64,000 nucleotides of DNA from Pseudodonghicola flavimaris (GCF_030164425.1 NZ_JASNJD010000024.1:1-64000), one strand, 5' to 3'. Counted from the stretch's first letter, positions 35,645-45,603 are shown. Made by a program: numbers and translations. Notes: generated by a model not told the origin, from the letters alone.

Positions 35645-35721
35645 GCTCCCGGACCCTCACGCCCGATTGACCCCGCCGGCGCCGCTGGCTAGAGCAGGCC
35701 ACGAACTGGTTCGGAGGCGGC

Positions 35722-36585
35722 ATGCTTTATCCCACGGCAGAGGACTGGCGCGCGGCGGCGCGCAAACGGGTGCTGTTCTTCGGCATGTCGGGTCTGGGCA
35801 AGACCTATGTCAGCAACATGCTGCGCGCCACCGGCGACTGGTTCCACTACAGCATCGATTACCGGATCGGCACCCGCTACATGGGTGAATACATCACCGA
35901 CAACGCCAAGGCCGAGGCGATGAAGGTGCCCTTTCTGCGTGATCTGCTGCTGTCGGATTCGATCTACATCGGTTCGAACATCAGCTTCGACAACCTGACC
36001 CCGGTGTCGACCTATCTGGGCAAGCCCGGCAATCCCGACCTGGGCGGGCTGCCGATCGCGGAATACCGCCGGCGGCAGGAACAGTTCCGCCTGGCCGAGG
36101 TGCATGCGTTGCTCGACACCGAATACTTCATCGACCGGGCCGAACGACTCTATGGCTATCCGCATTTCATCTGCGACACCGGCGGATCGATCTGCGAATG
36201 GATCGATCCGGCGAACCCCGACGACCCGGTGCTGAGCGAACTGGCCAAATCGACCCTGATGATCTGGATCAAGGGCGACGAGGCCCATACCGCCGAGCTG
36301 ATCCGCCGCTTCGACCGGGCGCCGAAACCGATGTCCTATCAGCCGGAATTCCTCAGCCGGGTCTGGGATCAGTACCTGAGCGAGAAGAACCTGACCGAGG
36401 CCGAGGTCGATCCCGACAATTTCATCCGATGGACCTATGCCCAGGCACTGGCCCACCGCCAGCCGCGCTATGCCGCCATGGCGGACCGCTGGGGCATCAC
36501 GGTGACCGCGGATGAGATCGCCGGGCTGCGCGATTCCCGCGATTTCGACGCGCTGATCGTCAAGGCGCTGAACCGACGCGGCTGA
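35722..36585 (+). CDS. P-loop ATPase of unknown function
   Basis: A 287-aa protein with Walker A at the N-terminus (LFFGMSGLGKTYVSNMLRAT), HFICDTGGSICEWIDP in the middle and STLMIWIKGDEAHTAELIRR later. The layout resembles kinase-like P-loop proteins. It is well formed and has GGAGG 4 nt before the ATG. No family name known to me beyond a Rhodobacterales-conserved ATPase. No partner gene is evident. Confidence 0.8.
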   Translation: MLYPTAEDWRAAARKRVLFFGMSGLGKTYVSNMLRATGDWFHYSIDYRIGTRYMGEYITDNAKAEAMKVPFLRDLLLSDSIYIGSNISFDNLTPVSTYLGKPGNPDLGGLPIAEYRRRQEQFRLAEVHALLDTEYFIDRAERLYGYPHFICDTGGSICEWIDPANPDDPVLSELAKSTLMIWIKGDEAHTAELIRRFDRAPKPMSYQPEFLSRVWDQYLSEKNLTEAEVDPDNFIRWTYAQALAHRQPRYAAMADRWGITVTADEIAGLRDSRDFDALIVKALNRRG

Positions 36586-36589
36586 GCCG

Positions 36590-37186
36590 TCAGCGATAGC
36601 AGAGCGCCTGCGCCTGCCGCAACGCCTGGCCCGCCCCGGCGAGGGAGCCGGCCAGCATCGGCTGGCCCGCTCCATCGCGGACCACCAGCCAGCTGCCCTG
36701 CGCCATCGCCTGCAACACCGCCGCGCCCGGCATCAGCGTCACCGTCAGCTCCTGCCGGCGGCGGTCGAAGGGCATGGGATAGCGCGCCCGCCCGATCCCG
36801 AAAGAGAAGATCCCCGCCGCCGCGCCGCTGCCGTAGAGCATCAGATACCCCGCCTGCCCCGGCGCGCACATGAAATAGACCCCGGTGGGATCGCTGTCAG
36901 AGAGCGTGGCGCCGGCGTAATAGGTGATCCCGTCGGCCGCGAGCCCGCTGCGCCAACCGCCGCGCAGGACCGGGATCGCAGCGGTGCCCGGTGCCTCTTC
37001 GCCGCTGCAGTTTCGCGCCACACATTGATTGTATTCCCGACTCGCCGCCCCTGGGGAGCCTGACAGGCAGCGCCAGATGCAGCGCTGTGTCTCTCCCACG
37101 TCGAAGGCCGCCGCCGGTGCGCCAAGGCTCAGCGCGGCAATCGTTCCGGCCATCGCGGCCACTGCCGCCAGCATCGCCCGTGTCAT
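36590..37186 (-). CDS. Exported Cys-containing protein of unknown function
   Basis: A 198-aa protein with a signal peptide ([20 protein letters not shown], cleavage near AAA-FD). The mature part has a four-Cys cluster ([16 protein letters not shown]) followed by a beta-rich region ([20 protein letters not shown]). No recognised domain. Located in the periplasm by inference. Convergent with the P-loop ATPase gene (4-nt gap). Confidence 0.7.
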   Translation of the reverse strand: MTRAMLAAVAAMAGTIAALSLGAPAAAFDVGETQRCIWRCLSGSPGAASREYNQCVARNCSGEEAPGTAAIPVLRGGWRSGLAADGITYYAGATLSDSDPTGVYFMCAPGQAGYLMLYGSGAAAGIFSFGIGRARYPMPFDRRRQELTVTLMPGAAVLQAMAQGSWLVVRDGAGQPMLAGSLAGAGQALRQAQALCYR

Positions 37187-37273
37187 ATTGCCCGCACCAT
37201 CCTTCCCTGCTCCTCGCCCTTACCGTCGCGCCGATGCAGAGCCGTCATCACCGCGCGGCATCGGCGCGGGCGC

Positions 37274-37302
37274 TTGGCATGGCGCCCGGGTCAGTCTATC
37301 TA
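37274..37302 (+). promoter_or_regulatory. Candidate metA promoter
   Basis: TTGGCA-N17-TATCTA, with the -35 matching 5 of 6 and the -10 matching 3 of 6. Transcription would start ~20 nt before the metA ATG, close behind the AAAAGGA Shine-Dalgarno. No SAM-II riboswitch consensus was seen here. Confidence 0.35.
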
Positions 37303-37331
37303 GCGGGAAGAAGAAAAGGAACGCTTTCGCC

Positions 37332-38276
37332 ATGCCCATCAAGATCCCCTCTGACCTGCCTGCCTATGACGTGCTCACGCGCGAGGGCGTCATGGTCATG
37401 TCCGAGGATCAGGCGGCACGGCAGGACATCCGGCCGCTGAAGATCGGGCTTCTGAACCTGATGCCGAAGAAGATCCAGACCGAGACCCAGTTCGCCCGGC
37501 TGATCGGCGCCACGCCCTTGCAGATCGACCTGTCGCTGATCCGGATGACCGAACATCAGACCAAGACCACCTCGGCCGAGCATATGGAGGAATTCTATCG
37601 CCCGTTCCAGGAGGTGAAGGACGAGAAATTCGACGGGCTGATCATCACCGGTGCGCCGATCGAACATCTCGATTTCGAGGATGTCACCTATTGGGACGAG
37701 ATCCAGGAGGTCTTCGACTGGTCGCAGACCCATGTGCATTCCACCTTCGGCGTCTGCTGGGGCGGGATGGCGATGATCTACTACTTCCACCGGGTGAAGA
37801 AACATATCCTCGATCACAAGGCCTTCGGCTGTTTCCGTCAGAAGAACATGCAGCCGGCCTCACCCTTCCTGCGCGGGTTCTCGGACGACTTCATCGTGCC
37901 GGTCAGCCGCTGGACCGAGATGAAACAGGCCGAGATCGATACCGTGCCGGAACTGGTGACGCTGATCGGCAGCGACGAGACCGGGCCCTGTCTGGTCGAG
38001 GACCCGGGGCGTCGCGCGCTCTATGTCTTCAACCACTTCGAATACGACAGCGATACGCTGAAACAGGAATACGATCGCGACGTCGCCGCCGGCGGCGATA
38101 TCCTGATGCCGGTCAATTATTTCCCCGGTGACGATCCGGCACAGCGGCCGTCGAACCGCTGGCGCAGCCAGGCGCATCTGCTTTACGGCAACTGGATCGG
38201 CGAGATCTATCAGACCACGCCGTTCGACATGTCCCGGATCGGCCAGGAAAGCACCGATCTGCGCAAGCGCGGCTGA
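37332..38276 (+). CDS. metA: Homoserine O-acetyltransferase (MetA fold)
   Basis: A 314-aa enzyme of the MetA family activating homoserine. Catalytic C142 ([16 protein letters not shown]), His in [12 protein letters not shown], conserved [19 protein letters not shown]. Residue 111 is Glu ([12 protein letters not shown]). In B. cereus MetA this Glu gives acetyl-CoA specificity, whereas E. coli MetA, which succinylates, has Gly. So the product should be O-acetylhomoserine, the MetY substrate encoded at 1945. The start has AAAAGGA 13 nt upstream. Confidence 0.95.
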   Translation: MPIKIPSDLPAYDVLTREGVMVMSEDQAARQDIRPLKIGLLNLMPKKIQTETQFARLIGATPLQIDLSLIRMTEHQTKTTSAEHMEEFYRPFQEVKDEKFDGLIITGAPIEHLDFEDVTYWDEIQEVFDWSQTHVHSTFGVCWGGMAMIYYFHRVKKHILDHKAFGCFRQKNMQPASPFLRGFSDDFIVPVSRWTEMKQAEIDTVPELVTLIGSDETGPCLVEDPGRRALYVFNHFEYDSDTLKQEYDRDVAAGGDILMPVNYFPGDDPAQRPSNRWRSQAHLLYGNWIGEIYQTTPFDMSRIGQESTDLRKRG

Positions 38277-38279
38277 GCC

Positions 38280-39233
38280 ATGCTGCTGCGGGGGCTGCTG
38301 CCCGGTCTGGCGGTGCTGGCGCTGTTCTGGTCACTGACCCTGTGGCGCGCGACCCGGGCCGAGGCACGGGCCGAGGCAGATCATCCGCCCGGCGGCCAGT
38401 TCCTGACGCTGGCCCATGGCCGGGTTCATGCCGAGGTGATGGGACAGGGTCCCGATCTGGTGCTGATCCACGGCTCGAACGGCAGCACCCGCGACATGAG
38501 CTTCGCCCTCGCCCCGTTGCTCGCGCAGCGCTACCGGGTGATCCTGTTCGACCGGCCGGGGCTGGGCTATTCCGATCCGCTGCACCGCCGTGGCGCCAGC
38601 ATCGCCGAACAGGCCGATGTGCTGGTGCAGGCTGCGGCCGAACTGGGCGCCCGGCGTCCGATCGTCGCCGGTCAGAGCTATGGCGGCGCGGTGGCGCTGG
38701 CCTGGGCGGTGCATCATCCCGACCGGCTGTCGGCGCTGGTGCCGATCTCCGCCGCCTCGCACCCCTGGGACGTGCCGCTCGATCTGTTCTACCGGATCAC
38801 CTCGTCGCGGCTCGGGCGGATTCTGGCGGTGCCGCTGATCGCCGCCTGGGTGCCGACCTCCAAGGTCAACAGTACGCTGGAGGAGGTCTTCGCGCCGCAG
38901 CCGGTGCCGCCGGGCTATGCCGGCCATTTCGGCGCCCGCCTGCCGCTGCGCCGCAGGGCGATGCGGGAAAACGCGCTGCAACGCGCCAATCTGCTCGACG
39001 AGATCGAGGCGCTGGCACCGCTCTATCCCGGGATCGGCGTGCCAACCGAGATCGTCCACGGCACCGCCGATATCACCGTCGATCCCGGCCTGCATTCCGA
39101 CGCCCTGGCCCGCCGCATCCCCGCCGCCCGGGTAACCTGGCTGGAGGGCATCGGTCATATGCCCCAGCATGTCGCCGCCGAAGAGGTGGTCGCCGCCATC
39201 GACCGCGCAGCGCAGCGCGCGGGTTTGCGTTAA
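38280..39233 (+). CDS. Alpha/beta hydrolase, membrane-anchored
   Basis: A 317-aa hydrolase. The N-terminal helix ([17 protein letters not shown]) is probably a signal anchor. Oxyanion region [14 protein letters not shown]; nucleophile elbow [12 protein letters not shown] (Ser); Asp in [12 protein letters not shown]; catalytic His in [10 protein letters not shown]. Start 3 nt after the metA stop, so likely co-transcribed, though a methionine-related role is not indicated. Substrate unknown. Confidence 0.88.
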   Translation: MLLRGLLPGLAVLALFWSLTLWRATRAEARAEADHPPGGQFLTLAHGRVHAEVMGQGPDLVLIHGSNGSTRDMSFALAPLLAQRYRVILFDRPGLGYSDPLHRRGASIAEQADVLVQAAAELGARRPIVAGQSYGGAVALAWAVHHPDRLSALVPISAASHPWDVPLDLFYRITSSRLGRILAVPLIAAWVPTSKVNSTLEEVFAPQPVPPGYAGHFGARLPLRRRAMRENALQRANLLDEIEALAPLYPGIGVPTEIVHGTADITVDPGLHSDALARRIPAARVTWLEGIGHMPQHVAAEEVVAAIDRAAQRAGLR

Positions 39234-39282
39234 GCGGTTTAACATTCCATATAGAGTGTCGAAACAACAGGAAGACGGCCCG

Positions 39283-40152
39283 ATGGACCTGCCCTTTGAC
39301 GGTGCGATCACCAAGTTCTTTGAAACCGATGCGCCCGACAGCGTGCGCAAGGCGCTCAAGCGCGCCGAAAAGGACGATATCCTCACCCGCGATTACCCGC
39401 ATTCCGAACGGCTGGGCCGCAAGGTCTATGAACGGGAGCTGGAGGCACTGCATATCGAGCTGGGCAAGATGCAGGCCTGGGTGAAACAGAGCGGCGCCCG
39501 CGTCGTCGCCGTGTTCGAGGGCCGCGACGCCGCCGGCAAGGGCGGCACCATCAAGCGGTTCCGCGAATATCTGAACCCGCGTGGCGCCCGGCTGGTGGCG
39601 CTGCCGAAACCCACCGACGGCGAACGCGGTCAATGGTATTTCCAGCGCTATATAGATCACCTGCCCGCCGCCGGCGAAATCGTCTTCTACGACCGCAGCT
39701 GGTACAACCGCGGCGTGGTCGAGAAGGTCTTCGGCTTCTGCACCGAGGAAGAGCGCGAACGCTTCTTCCGCCAAGTGATTCCCTTCGAGCAATCGCTGGT
39801 CGACGACGGCATCTATCTGTTCAAATACTGGCTGAACGTCGGCCAGGCCGAACAGCTGCGCCGCTTCATCGCCCGCGAACGCGATCCGCTGAAGCAGTGG
39901 AAGCTGAGCGATATCGACGTCAAGGGGCTGAAGCTCTGGGATCAGTACACCGATGCGATCTCGGAAACCCTGACGCGCAGCCACAGCCCCTATGCGCCCT
40001 GGACGGTGCTGCGCGCCGACGACAAGCGCCGCACCCGGCTGGAGGCGATCCGCCACATGCTGCTGTCGCTGAATTACGACCACAAGGATTTCAAGGCCAT
40101 CGGCAAGCCCGACATGCGGGTCTGTGGCGGGCCGGATATCTGGGATGGCTAA
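39283..40152 (+). CDS. ppk2: Polyphosphate kinase 2
   Basis: A 289-aa class I PPK2. Walker [17 protein letters not shown] (K86), Walker B-like [13 protein letters not shown] (D137), and the lid arginines in [17 protein letters not shown]. It transfers phosphate between polyphosphate and nucleoside diphosphates. Start at MDLPFDGAI, with AGGAA upstream. Its last 8 nt overlap the TetR gene. Confidence 0.95.
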   Translation: MDLPFDGAITKFFETDAPDSVRKALKRAEKDDILTRDYPHSERLGRKVYERELEALHIELGKMQAWVKQSGARVVAVFEGRDAAGKGGTIKRFREYLNPRGARLVALPKPTDGERGQWYFQRYIDHLPAAGEIVFYDRSWYNRGVVEKVFGFCTEEERERFFRQVIPFEQSLVDDGIYLFKYWLNVGQAEQLRRFIARERDPLKQWKLSDIDVKGLKLWDQYTDAISETLTRSHSPYAPWTVLRADDKRRTRLEAIRHMLLSLNYDHKDFKAIGKPDMRVCGGPDIWDG

Positions 40153-40759
40153 GCGCGGCTATCACCACGGAAACCTCAGGCAGGCTCTGGTCGAGGCGGC
40201 GTTGCAGCTGATCGAGGCCAAGGGTCCGACCGGTTTCACCCTGTCGGAGGCGGCAAAGACCGCCGGGGTCACCCCGGCGGCGGTCTATCGCCATTTCGCC
40301 GGGCGCGAGGAGCTGATCGCCGAGGCCGCCCGGCAGGGGTTCGAGATCTTCGCCGATCTGATGGAATATGCCTATAACACCGGGCTACCCTCGGCGCTGG
40401 CCGCCTTCGAGGCGACGGGACGCGCCTATCTGGCCTTCGCCCGCAAGCACCCCGGCCATTACATCGCCATGTTCGAAAGCGGCATCTCGCCCAACCGCAC
40501 GCCGGAGCTGGCCGCGGCCTCGGCGCGGGCCCGCGGGGTGCTGGAACAGGCGGCGACGAAGCTTTCCGAACATATCCCGGCCGACAAACGGCCCCCGGCG
40601 TCGATGTTCAGCGCGCATATCTGGGCGCTGAGCCACGGGGTGGTCGAGCTCTATGCCCGCAACAATATCGCCGCCTCGCCGTTTTCGCCCGAGGATCTGC
40701 TGGAGGCCGGCATCGGCATCTACCTGCGTGGCCTGGGGCTGATCGCGCCGGACGGCTGA
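40145..40759 (+). CDS. TetR-family transcriptional regulator
   Basis: A 204-aa regulator. HTH at ~10-55 ([20 protein letters not shown], then [20 protein letters not shown]) and a C-terminal TetR_C WHG-like domain ([16 protein letters not shown]). Start MAKRGYHHG overlaps the ppk2 stop, implying coupled translation. Effector and targets unknown. Confidence 0.9.
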   Translation: MAKRGYHHGNLRQALVEAALQLIEAKGPTGFTLSEAAKTAGVTPAAVYRHFAGREELIAEAARQGFEIFADLMEYAYNTGLPSALAAFEATGRAYLAFARKHPGHYIAMFESGISPNRTPELAAASARARGVLEQAATKLSEHIPADKRPPASMFSAHIWALSHGVVELYARNNIAASPFSPEDLLEAGIGIYLRGLGLIAPDG

Positions 40760-40889
40760 GCCGTCGCCAGCCCGTTTACAAGCCCCGCGGATTTTGCCAG
40801 AAAACTGAAATACCGATAAAATCATTTCCTTTCACATGTCCCCCCGCAGGACGAATGCGAAAGCGGGCAGACAGGATAGCGACAGCAGA

Positions 40890-43136
40890 ATGAAACTTTT
40901 TTCCCGCCGGGCAGAACGCAAGCGCCACCAGGACGATCCGATTACCGATGACGAGCGGTTTATCATCGGCAAATGCATCCGCGACGGCGATATCGTTCTG
41001 GATGTCGGCGCCCACCACGGCAAATGGTCCGAGGCGGTGCTGCATCACAAATCCGCCGATCTGCATGTCTTCGAAGCCTCGCGCGACGCCTATGACAAGC
41101 TGCAACAGAGCCTGAGCGACCGGGTGACGCTGAACTGGAATGCGGTCACCAACTGCGGCGAGGACATGACCTTTCACGTCTACCGCGACGACGCCCGGCT
41201 CAGCTCCCTGCACCGGCGCCACAGTGTCGAGGACAAGCTGCTCACCGCCGGTTTCGATGCCATCACCGTGCCCGGCACCACGCTGGACAGCTACTGGGCC
41301 GGCCGGCGCGAACAGATCCGGTTTCTCAAGGTCGATGTCGAAGGCGCCGAATACGATGTGCTGCGCGGCGCCGATGCGCTGCTGCGGCGCGGCCAGGTGG
41401 ATTTCCTGCAATTCGAATATGGCGGCACCTTCTTCGATGCCGGCGTGTCGCTGCGCAACGTCTGGTCGCTGCTGCGGCGCAACGGCTATCGCGTGCTGCG
41501 GGTGGAGAAACGCAAGTTCACCGAACTCAGGCAGTTCACCGACCGCGACGAAACCTATCAATACACCAACTTCCTCGCGCTGCATGAGCGGCTGATGGGT
41601 CCGTTCCTGAAACAGGGAGGCGAGATCGAGCTGGATTTCGACCTGCTCGACCGCTACGGCATCCGTCCCCGCGGGGCGCTGCATGTGGGTGGCCACAAGG
41701 GGGAGGAGATCGCCACCTATCGCGCCCGCGACATCAGCCCGGTGGTCTTTGTCGAGGCCAATCCCGGCCTGGCCCAGGGGCTGCGCGACCGCTTCGCTGC
41801 GGATGCCGATGTCACCGTGATCGAATGCGCCGCCTCCGACAACGAGGGCACTGCACGGTTCAACATCACCTCGATGGATCAGTCGAGCTCTCTGCTCAAG
41901 CTCAAGGATCACGCCAAGCTTTACCCCAAGATCGGCGTCGCCGAAACGGTGGAGGTCCGCACCGCCCCGCTCGACACGCTTCTGGCCGAGGCCGGTGTCG
42001 ATCCCGCGACACTGGATTTCATCGCCATGGACATTCAGGGCGCGGAGCTTATGGCGCTTCGGGGTGCCACAGAAACGCTCAAGCATATCAATGCTCTGCA
42101 GCTCGAAGTGAATTTCTCGGAACTCTATGAGGGCTGCCCGCTGATCGCCGATCTCGACGATTTCCTCGGCGCGCATGGCTTCATCCGGGTGATGACCAAC
42201 ACGCCTTATTCCGAGGAATGGGGCGACGCGCTCTATATCCGGCGGCCGATGGTGACCTGCTCCGCGGTCGGCAACATGGGCCGGTTCGGCAATCAGCTGT
42301 TCCAGTCGATGTTCATCCACAGCTATGCGCGCGAACATGATTTCATCGCCGCCACCCCGGCCTGGGTCGGCGACGAAATGTTCCACACCCCGCCCGGGCT
42401 CGACCCGCTGCCGGAAATGCCGTTTCAGGTGGCCGAGCTGCGCGACCGACACGATCTGGAAACCAGCAATGTCGCCAACGATCCGCAGCTGCATCCGAAC
42501 AGCGATTTCACCGGGTTTTTCCAGTTCCACAGCCGCTACTACAAACCTTACAAGCCGCAGATCCTGTCGGATTTCGCCTTCAAGGGCGCCTATGCCGAAC
42601 GCGCCGCCGAGATCGCCGCGCTGTTCGCCCGGCAACCCGGCCCGGTGGTCCCGCTGCACCTGCGGCGTGGCGATTTCGGAACCGGAGTGTTCTTTATCGC
42701 ACCGGAAAGCTGGTACCTGGACTGGCTGCAGGAACTGCGGGCCGAGGCGCCCGACCTGACGCTCTATATCGCCTCCGACGACCTGCAGGCGGTGCTGCCG
42801 GCCTTCGCGGGGTTCAACACGCTGACCGAGGCCGACCTGCCGGCGACCGATCTGCCCGAGCCCTTCTTCACCGATTTCGCGGCGCTGACGCTGGGCGATC
42901 ATCTGGCGATCTCGAACAGCTCGTTCTCCTTCGCCGCCAGCCTGCTGAACCGCAGCGCCCGGAGCTTCATGCGCCCCTGTCTCAGCGAACAGCGGCTGGT
43001 GCCCTACGATCCCTGGAACGCCCCTGTCCTGCTACGCGCGCATGAGGCCGAGGATGTCGGCGAGGAGTTCATGAGCGATCACGCCAAGGGCCGGTCCAAA
43101 TACAAGTGGCGCAAGCTGCGGAAACTCTTTGGATGA
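40890..43136 (+). CDS. FkbM-FkbM-GT11 three-domain glycan enzyme
   Basis: A 748-aa protein made of three enzymes. Domain 1 (~30-240): FkbM methyltransferase with SAM motif IVLDVGAHHGKWSEAV and FLKVDVEGAEYDVLRG. Domain 2 (~255-450): a second FkbM unit (GALHVGGHKGEEIATYR, VFVEANPGLAQGL, FIAMDIQGAELMALRG). Domain 3 (~455-700): GT11-like fucosyltransferase fold with NMGRFGNQLFQSMF, VPLHLRRGDFG and LAISNSSFSFAASLLN. The C-terminus is very basic. Start at MKLFSRR; an ATG 54 nt upstream has no Shine-Dalgarno. It overlaps the GT25 gene by 4 nt. Probably builds and O-methylates a surface glycan. Confidence 0.85.
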   Translation: MKLFSRRAERKRHQDDPITDDERFIIGKCIRDGDIVLDVGAHHGKWSEAVLHHKSADLHVFEASRDAYDKLQQSLSDRVTLNWNAVTNCGEDMTFHVYRDDARLSSLHRRHSVEDKLLTAGFDAITVPGTTLDSYWAGRREQIRFLKVDVEGAEYDVLRGADALLRRGQVDFLQFEYGGTFFDAGVSLRNVWSLLRRNGYRVLRVEKRKFTELRQFTDRDETYQYTNFLALHERLMGPFLKQGGEIELDFDLLDRYGIRPRGALHVGGHKGEEIATYRARDISPVVFVEANPGLAQGLRDRFAADADVTVIECAASDNEGTARFNITSMDQSSSLLKLKDHAKLYPKIGVAETVEVRTAPLDTLLAEAGVDPATLDFIAMDIQGAELMALRGATETLKHINALQLEVNFSELYEGCPLIADLDDFLGAHGFIRVMTNTPYSEEWGDALYIRRPMVTCSAVGNMGRFGNQLFQSMFIHSYAREHDFIAATPAWVGDEMFHTPPGLDPLPEMPFQVAELRDRHDLETSNVANDPQLHPNSDFTGFFQFHSRYYKPYKPQILSDFAFKGAYAERAAEIAALFARQPGPVVPLHLRRGDFGTGVFFIAPESWYLDWLQELRAEAPDLTLYIASDDLQAVLPAFAGFNTLTEADLPATDLPEPFFTDFAALTLGDHLAISNSSFSFAASLLNRSARSFMRPCLSEQRLVPYDPWNAPVLLRAHEAEDVGEEFMSDHAKGRSKYKWRKLRKLFG

Positions 43137-43960
43137 GCCTGCCGGCCCATTTCATCAACCTGGACCGGGTGCCCCAACGCGCAGACTTCATGCAGGCGCA
43201 ATGTGCCATCGCCGGGTTCGATCGGGTGCACCGTTTCCCGGCCGTGGATGCCGCCAGCGCGCCGATCAGCCGCCGCTATCGCCCCGGGCGCTGGGGCGCC
43301 TACTGGAGCCTGCTGCCGTCGGAGGTGGCGGTGTTCGAAAGCCACCGCGCGCTCTGGCAGCGGGTCCGCGATGACGGCGCGCCGGCGGTGCTGATGGAGG
43401 ATGACGTGCTGCTCTCGGCCGAGGCCGGCGCGGTCTGCTCCACCCTGGCGCCGCATGCCGACCGCTATCACATGATCAAGCTGGACGCGCCGGGCGATCC
43501 CCTGCGTCTGGGGCCGGAGGTGCCAATGGCGGGGATGTCGCTGCGGCCGCTGACCGGTGTGATCCCCAGCGCCGCCGCCTATATTCTGACGCCGGAGGGC
43601 GCCGAGATCCTGTTGCGCCGGTCGGAGCGGTATTGCGACCATCTGGACGATTTCCTGACCCGACCGCACCCGGGCTACCGCGCGTTCCAGCTCAGCCCCA
43701 TCGTGGCGATGCAGGGCATGTTTTCCGACCTCAGCGGCCGGCCGGAAATTCCCGCCAGCATCGCCGGCAGCGAACGCACCGCACCAGCCCCGAAGGCGCG
43801 CGCCGACAAGGGACCGGTGCCCTACCGGCTGGCAAAGGAGATCAGGCGCAGCCTGCGGCGGCTGTCCCGCAGGCTTCATGGAGATCGGGCGCTGCTGGCG
43901 CGGGGCGGCTTCATCGGGACAGTGCCGCGCAGCCCGGATCTGCCCCCCTACTGCAAGTAG
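43133..43960 (+). CDS. Glycosyltransferase family 25 protein
   Basis: A 275-aa enzyme. GT25 signature INLDRVPQRADFMQAQ near the start, LPSEVAVFESHRALWQ, and the acidic motif VLMEDDVLLSAEA. GT25 enzymes add sugars to LPS cores or collagen-like proteins. The C-terminus is basic. The ATG overlaps the stop of the FkbM-FkbM-GT11 gene (ATGA), so the two are co-translated and likely act on the same glycan. Confidence 0.88.
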   Translation: MSLPAHFINLDRVPQRADFMQAQCAIAGFDRVHRFPAVDAASAPISRRYRPGRWGAYWSLLPSEVAVFESHRALWQRVRDDGAPAVLMEDDVLLSAEAGAVCSTLAPHADRYHMIKLDAPGDPLRLGPEVPMAGMSLRPLTGVIPSAAAYILTPEGAEILLRRSERYCDHLDDFLTRPHPGYRAFQLSPIVAMQGMFSDLSGRPEIPASIAGSERTAPAPKARADKGPVPYRLAKEIRRSLRRLSRRLHGDRALLARGGFIGTVPRSPDLPPYCK

Positions 43961-43989
43961 CCGCCGCTCCTGCAGATCACGGCAAGAGA

Positions 43990-45048
43990 TCAGTAGCGCC
44001 GTGCTGCCTGTGGGGCGCTCAATTCAGATCCGACACTGACCAGATCGACCGCACCCAGCCCCTTGATCTCGGTCGGGCCGATATCCGAGACATGGAATTC
44101 CTCCGACAGTGCCGCCTTCATCGTTTCCGGCGCCACGATATGCATCGGCTTGGCGAAAACCTGCAGCCGCGAGGCCAGATTTACCGCCGGCCCGAACACG
44201 TCATAGACATATTTCTGGATCCCCACGACAGAGCCCACAGCAGCACCGGTGCCCAGCCCGATGCGGGCCCGCCAGGTGTGCTGGTGGCTCTCGTTGCGCC
44301 GCTCCAGATACCGCAGAAAACGGGTTGCGCAATGCGCCACCGCTGTGGCGTGGTCCGGCGTCGGCTCCGGCATTCCGGCCACCGCCAGATAGGCATCGCC
44401 GATGGTCTTGATCCGCTCGCAGCCGTATTGCTCCACGATCCGGTCGAAAGCGGTGAAAATATCGTTCAGCTCCCCCAGGGTGATGGTCGGATCGGTCCGG
44501 GCGGCGAAATCGGTGAAATCGACGAAATCCAGCATCACCACCGAGATCTGCGGATAGAGCTGCGGCGTGACCACCCCGAAGGTCTTGAATTCCTCGTAGA
44601 CCGAGCGCGGCATCAGGTTCAGCAACAGCCGCTCCACCCGCTCCTTCTCGCGCTCCAGTTCCCGCGTGTTCCGCTCGACCATGGTGGAATAGCTGTCGAT
44701 CATGCTTTCCAGTTCGCGCATCCGGGTGATGTTCTGGCATTCCACCACCAGAAGCTGTTCCTCCGGCTGGTCGGCGGAGGAGATATTCACCGCGAAGACC
44801 AGCGTGCGCCGCTTCAGCTTGATCTGCAGCTCGGCGGAGTAGCGCAGCCCCTCGCCCTGCTGCTGGCCCAGTTCCTCGGGGTCGAGCGCCTCCATCACCT
44901 CCGGTAGGGTTGCCCCCGGGCCGGGTGTACCGAACCACTCGGCAAACGGCTGGTTATGGAACACGAAGGTCAGGTCGGAGGCCCGCACCACCGCGACCCC
45001 CACGCCGATGGCCCGCAACAGCTGTTCGTTGATCGCGGCGAGGCTCAT
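43990..45048 (-). CDS. PAS-domain class III adenylate cyclase
   Basis: A 352-aa cytosolic cyclase. PAS ~1-108 (VVRASDLTFVFHNQPFAEWF), coiled coil ~110-148, catalytic domain ~165-335. All catalytic residues are present: metal ligands D174 and D218 (VMLDFVDFTDF, KTIGDAYLAVAG), adenine-recognising K214 and D283 (YDVFGPAVNLASRL), N290 and R294. This predicts ATP to cAMP activity. Its start overlaps the stop of the truncated haemoglobin gene by ATGA. Confidence 0.93.
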   Translation of the reverse strand: MSLAAINEQLLRAIGVGVAVVRASDLTFVFHNQPFAEWFGTPGPGATLPEVMEALDPEELGQQQGEGLRYSAELQIKLKRRTLVFAVNISSADQPEEQLLVVECQNITRMRELESMIDSYSTMVERNTRELEREKERVERLLLNLMPRSVYEEFKTFGVVTPQLYPQISVVMLDFVDFTDFAARTDPTITLGELNDIFTAFDRIVEQYGCERIKTIGDAYLAVAGMPEPTPDHATAVAHCATRFLRYLERRNESHQHTWRARIGLGTGAAVGSVVGIQKYVYDVFGPAVNLASRLQVFAKPMHIVAPETMKAALSEEFHVSDIGPTEIKGLGAVDLVSVGSELSAPQAARRY

Positions 45049-45413
45049 GCCGCGGACCGGGCGACGATGATGCCGCGCTTGCCTTCGATCGCCTCCAGCA
45101 CCAGCCCGACATCGGTGGCCCCGACGCCGTGATCGGCCAACGCCTCGCTCAGCAGCGCGGCCATCTCGTCGAAATCCGCATGGCTGATCCCCAGCGCGCG
45201 ATGCACCGCTTCCAGCCGATCGTCGCTGAACGAGGCCGGGCCGCCCATCAGCGAGGAGATGAACTTGGTCTGATGGTCGATCAGCCGGGGCATGTCGACA
45301 TCGGCGAAGTAATCGCCGATCTGGTCTGAATCGAGCGCCATTTCGTAAAACGTCATGACGATGCGGCTGATCGTTTTGAACCCGCCGTATTTCTCGTAGA
45401 GCGTCTGCGGCAT
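45045..45413 (-). CDS. Group 1-type truncated haemoglobin
   Basis: A 122-aa globin. LYEKYGGFKTISRIVMTFYE (A/B helices), DYFADVDMPRLIDHQTKFIS (Tyr-Phe and E helix), proximal His H71 in AVHRALGISHADFDEM. Binds haem, hence O2/NO/CO. Translationally coupled to the adenylate cyclase downstream, so the globin likely reports a gas to cAMP signalling or protects the cyclase; that link is inference. Confidence 0.93.
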   Translation of the reverse strand: MPQTLYEKYGGFKTISRIVMTFYEMALDSDQIGDYFADVDMPRLIDHQTKFISSLMGGPASFSDDRLEAVHRALGISHADFDEMAALLSEALADHGVGATDVGLVLEAIEGKRGIIVARSAA

Positions 45414-45552
45414 CGCCTCCTCCCGTCAGCCCGGGCGCATCAGGCACCTTGGGCAGGATACGCCAATTCCCGCAGAAAGTTAACTCTACGTCAAGCCCGG
45501 CACGGAGATGGCCGCGAAAGCCGGGAAACCGCCGCATTTTGCAGCGCAAACG

Positions 45553-45582
45553 AAAAGGCCGCGCCCCTTGGGCACGGCCTTT
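45553..45582 (-). terminator. rplM-rpsI terminator
   Basis: On the minus strand a 12-13 bp stem (AAAGGCCGTGCCC / GGGCGCGGCCTTT, one mismatch, short loop) followed by TTTTCG, 22 nt past rpsI. Its arms are A/T-flanked on both sides. Confidence 0.88.
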
Positions 45583-45603
45583 CCGAAAATCTGTTCCGAA
45601 AGC

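Noticed and set aside
37187-37331. SAM-responsive riboswitch upstream of metA.
   Set aside because: I looked for the SAM-II core (paired CGCG-type arms and a GCTAAA-AGG tail) and did not find it; the same holds for the metY leader.
40776-42902. A 708-codon open frame on the minus strand.
   Set aside because: Antisense shadow of the FkbM-FkbM-GT11 gene.
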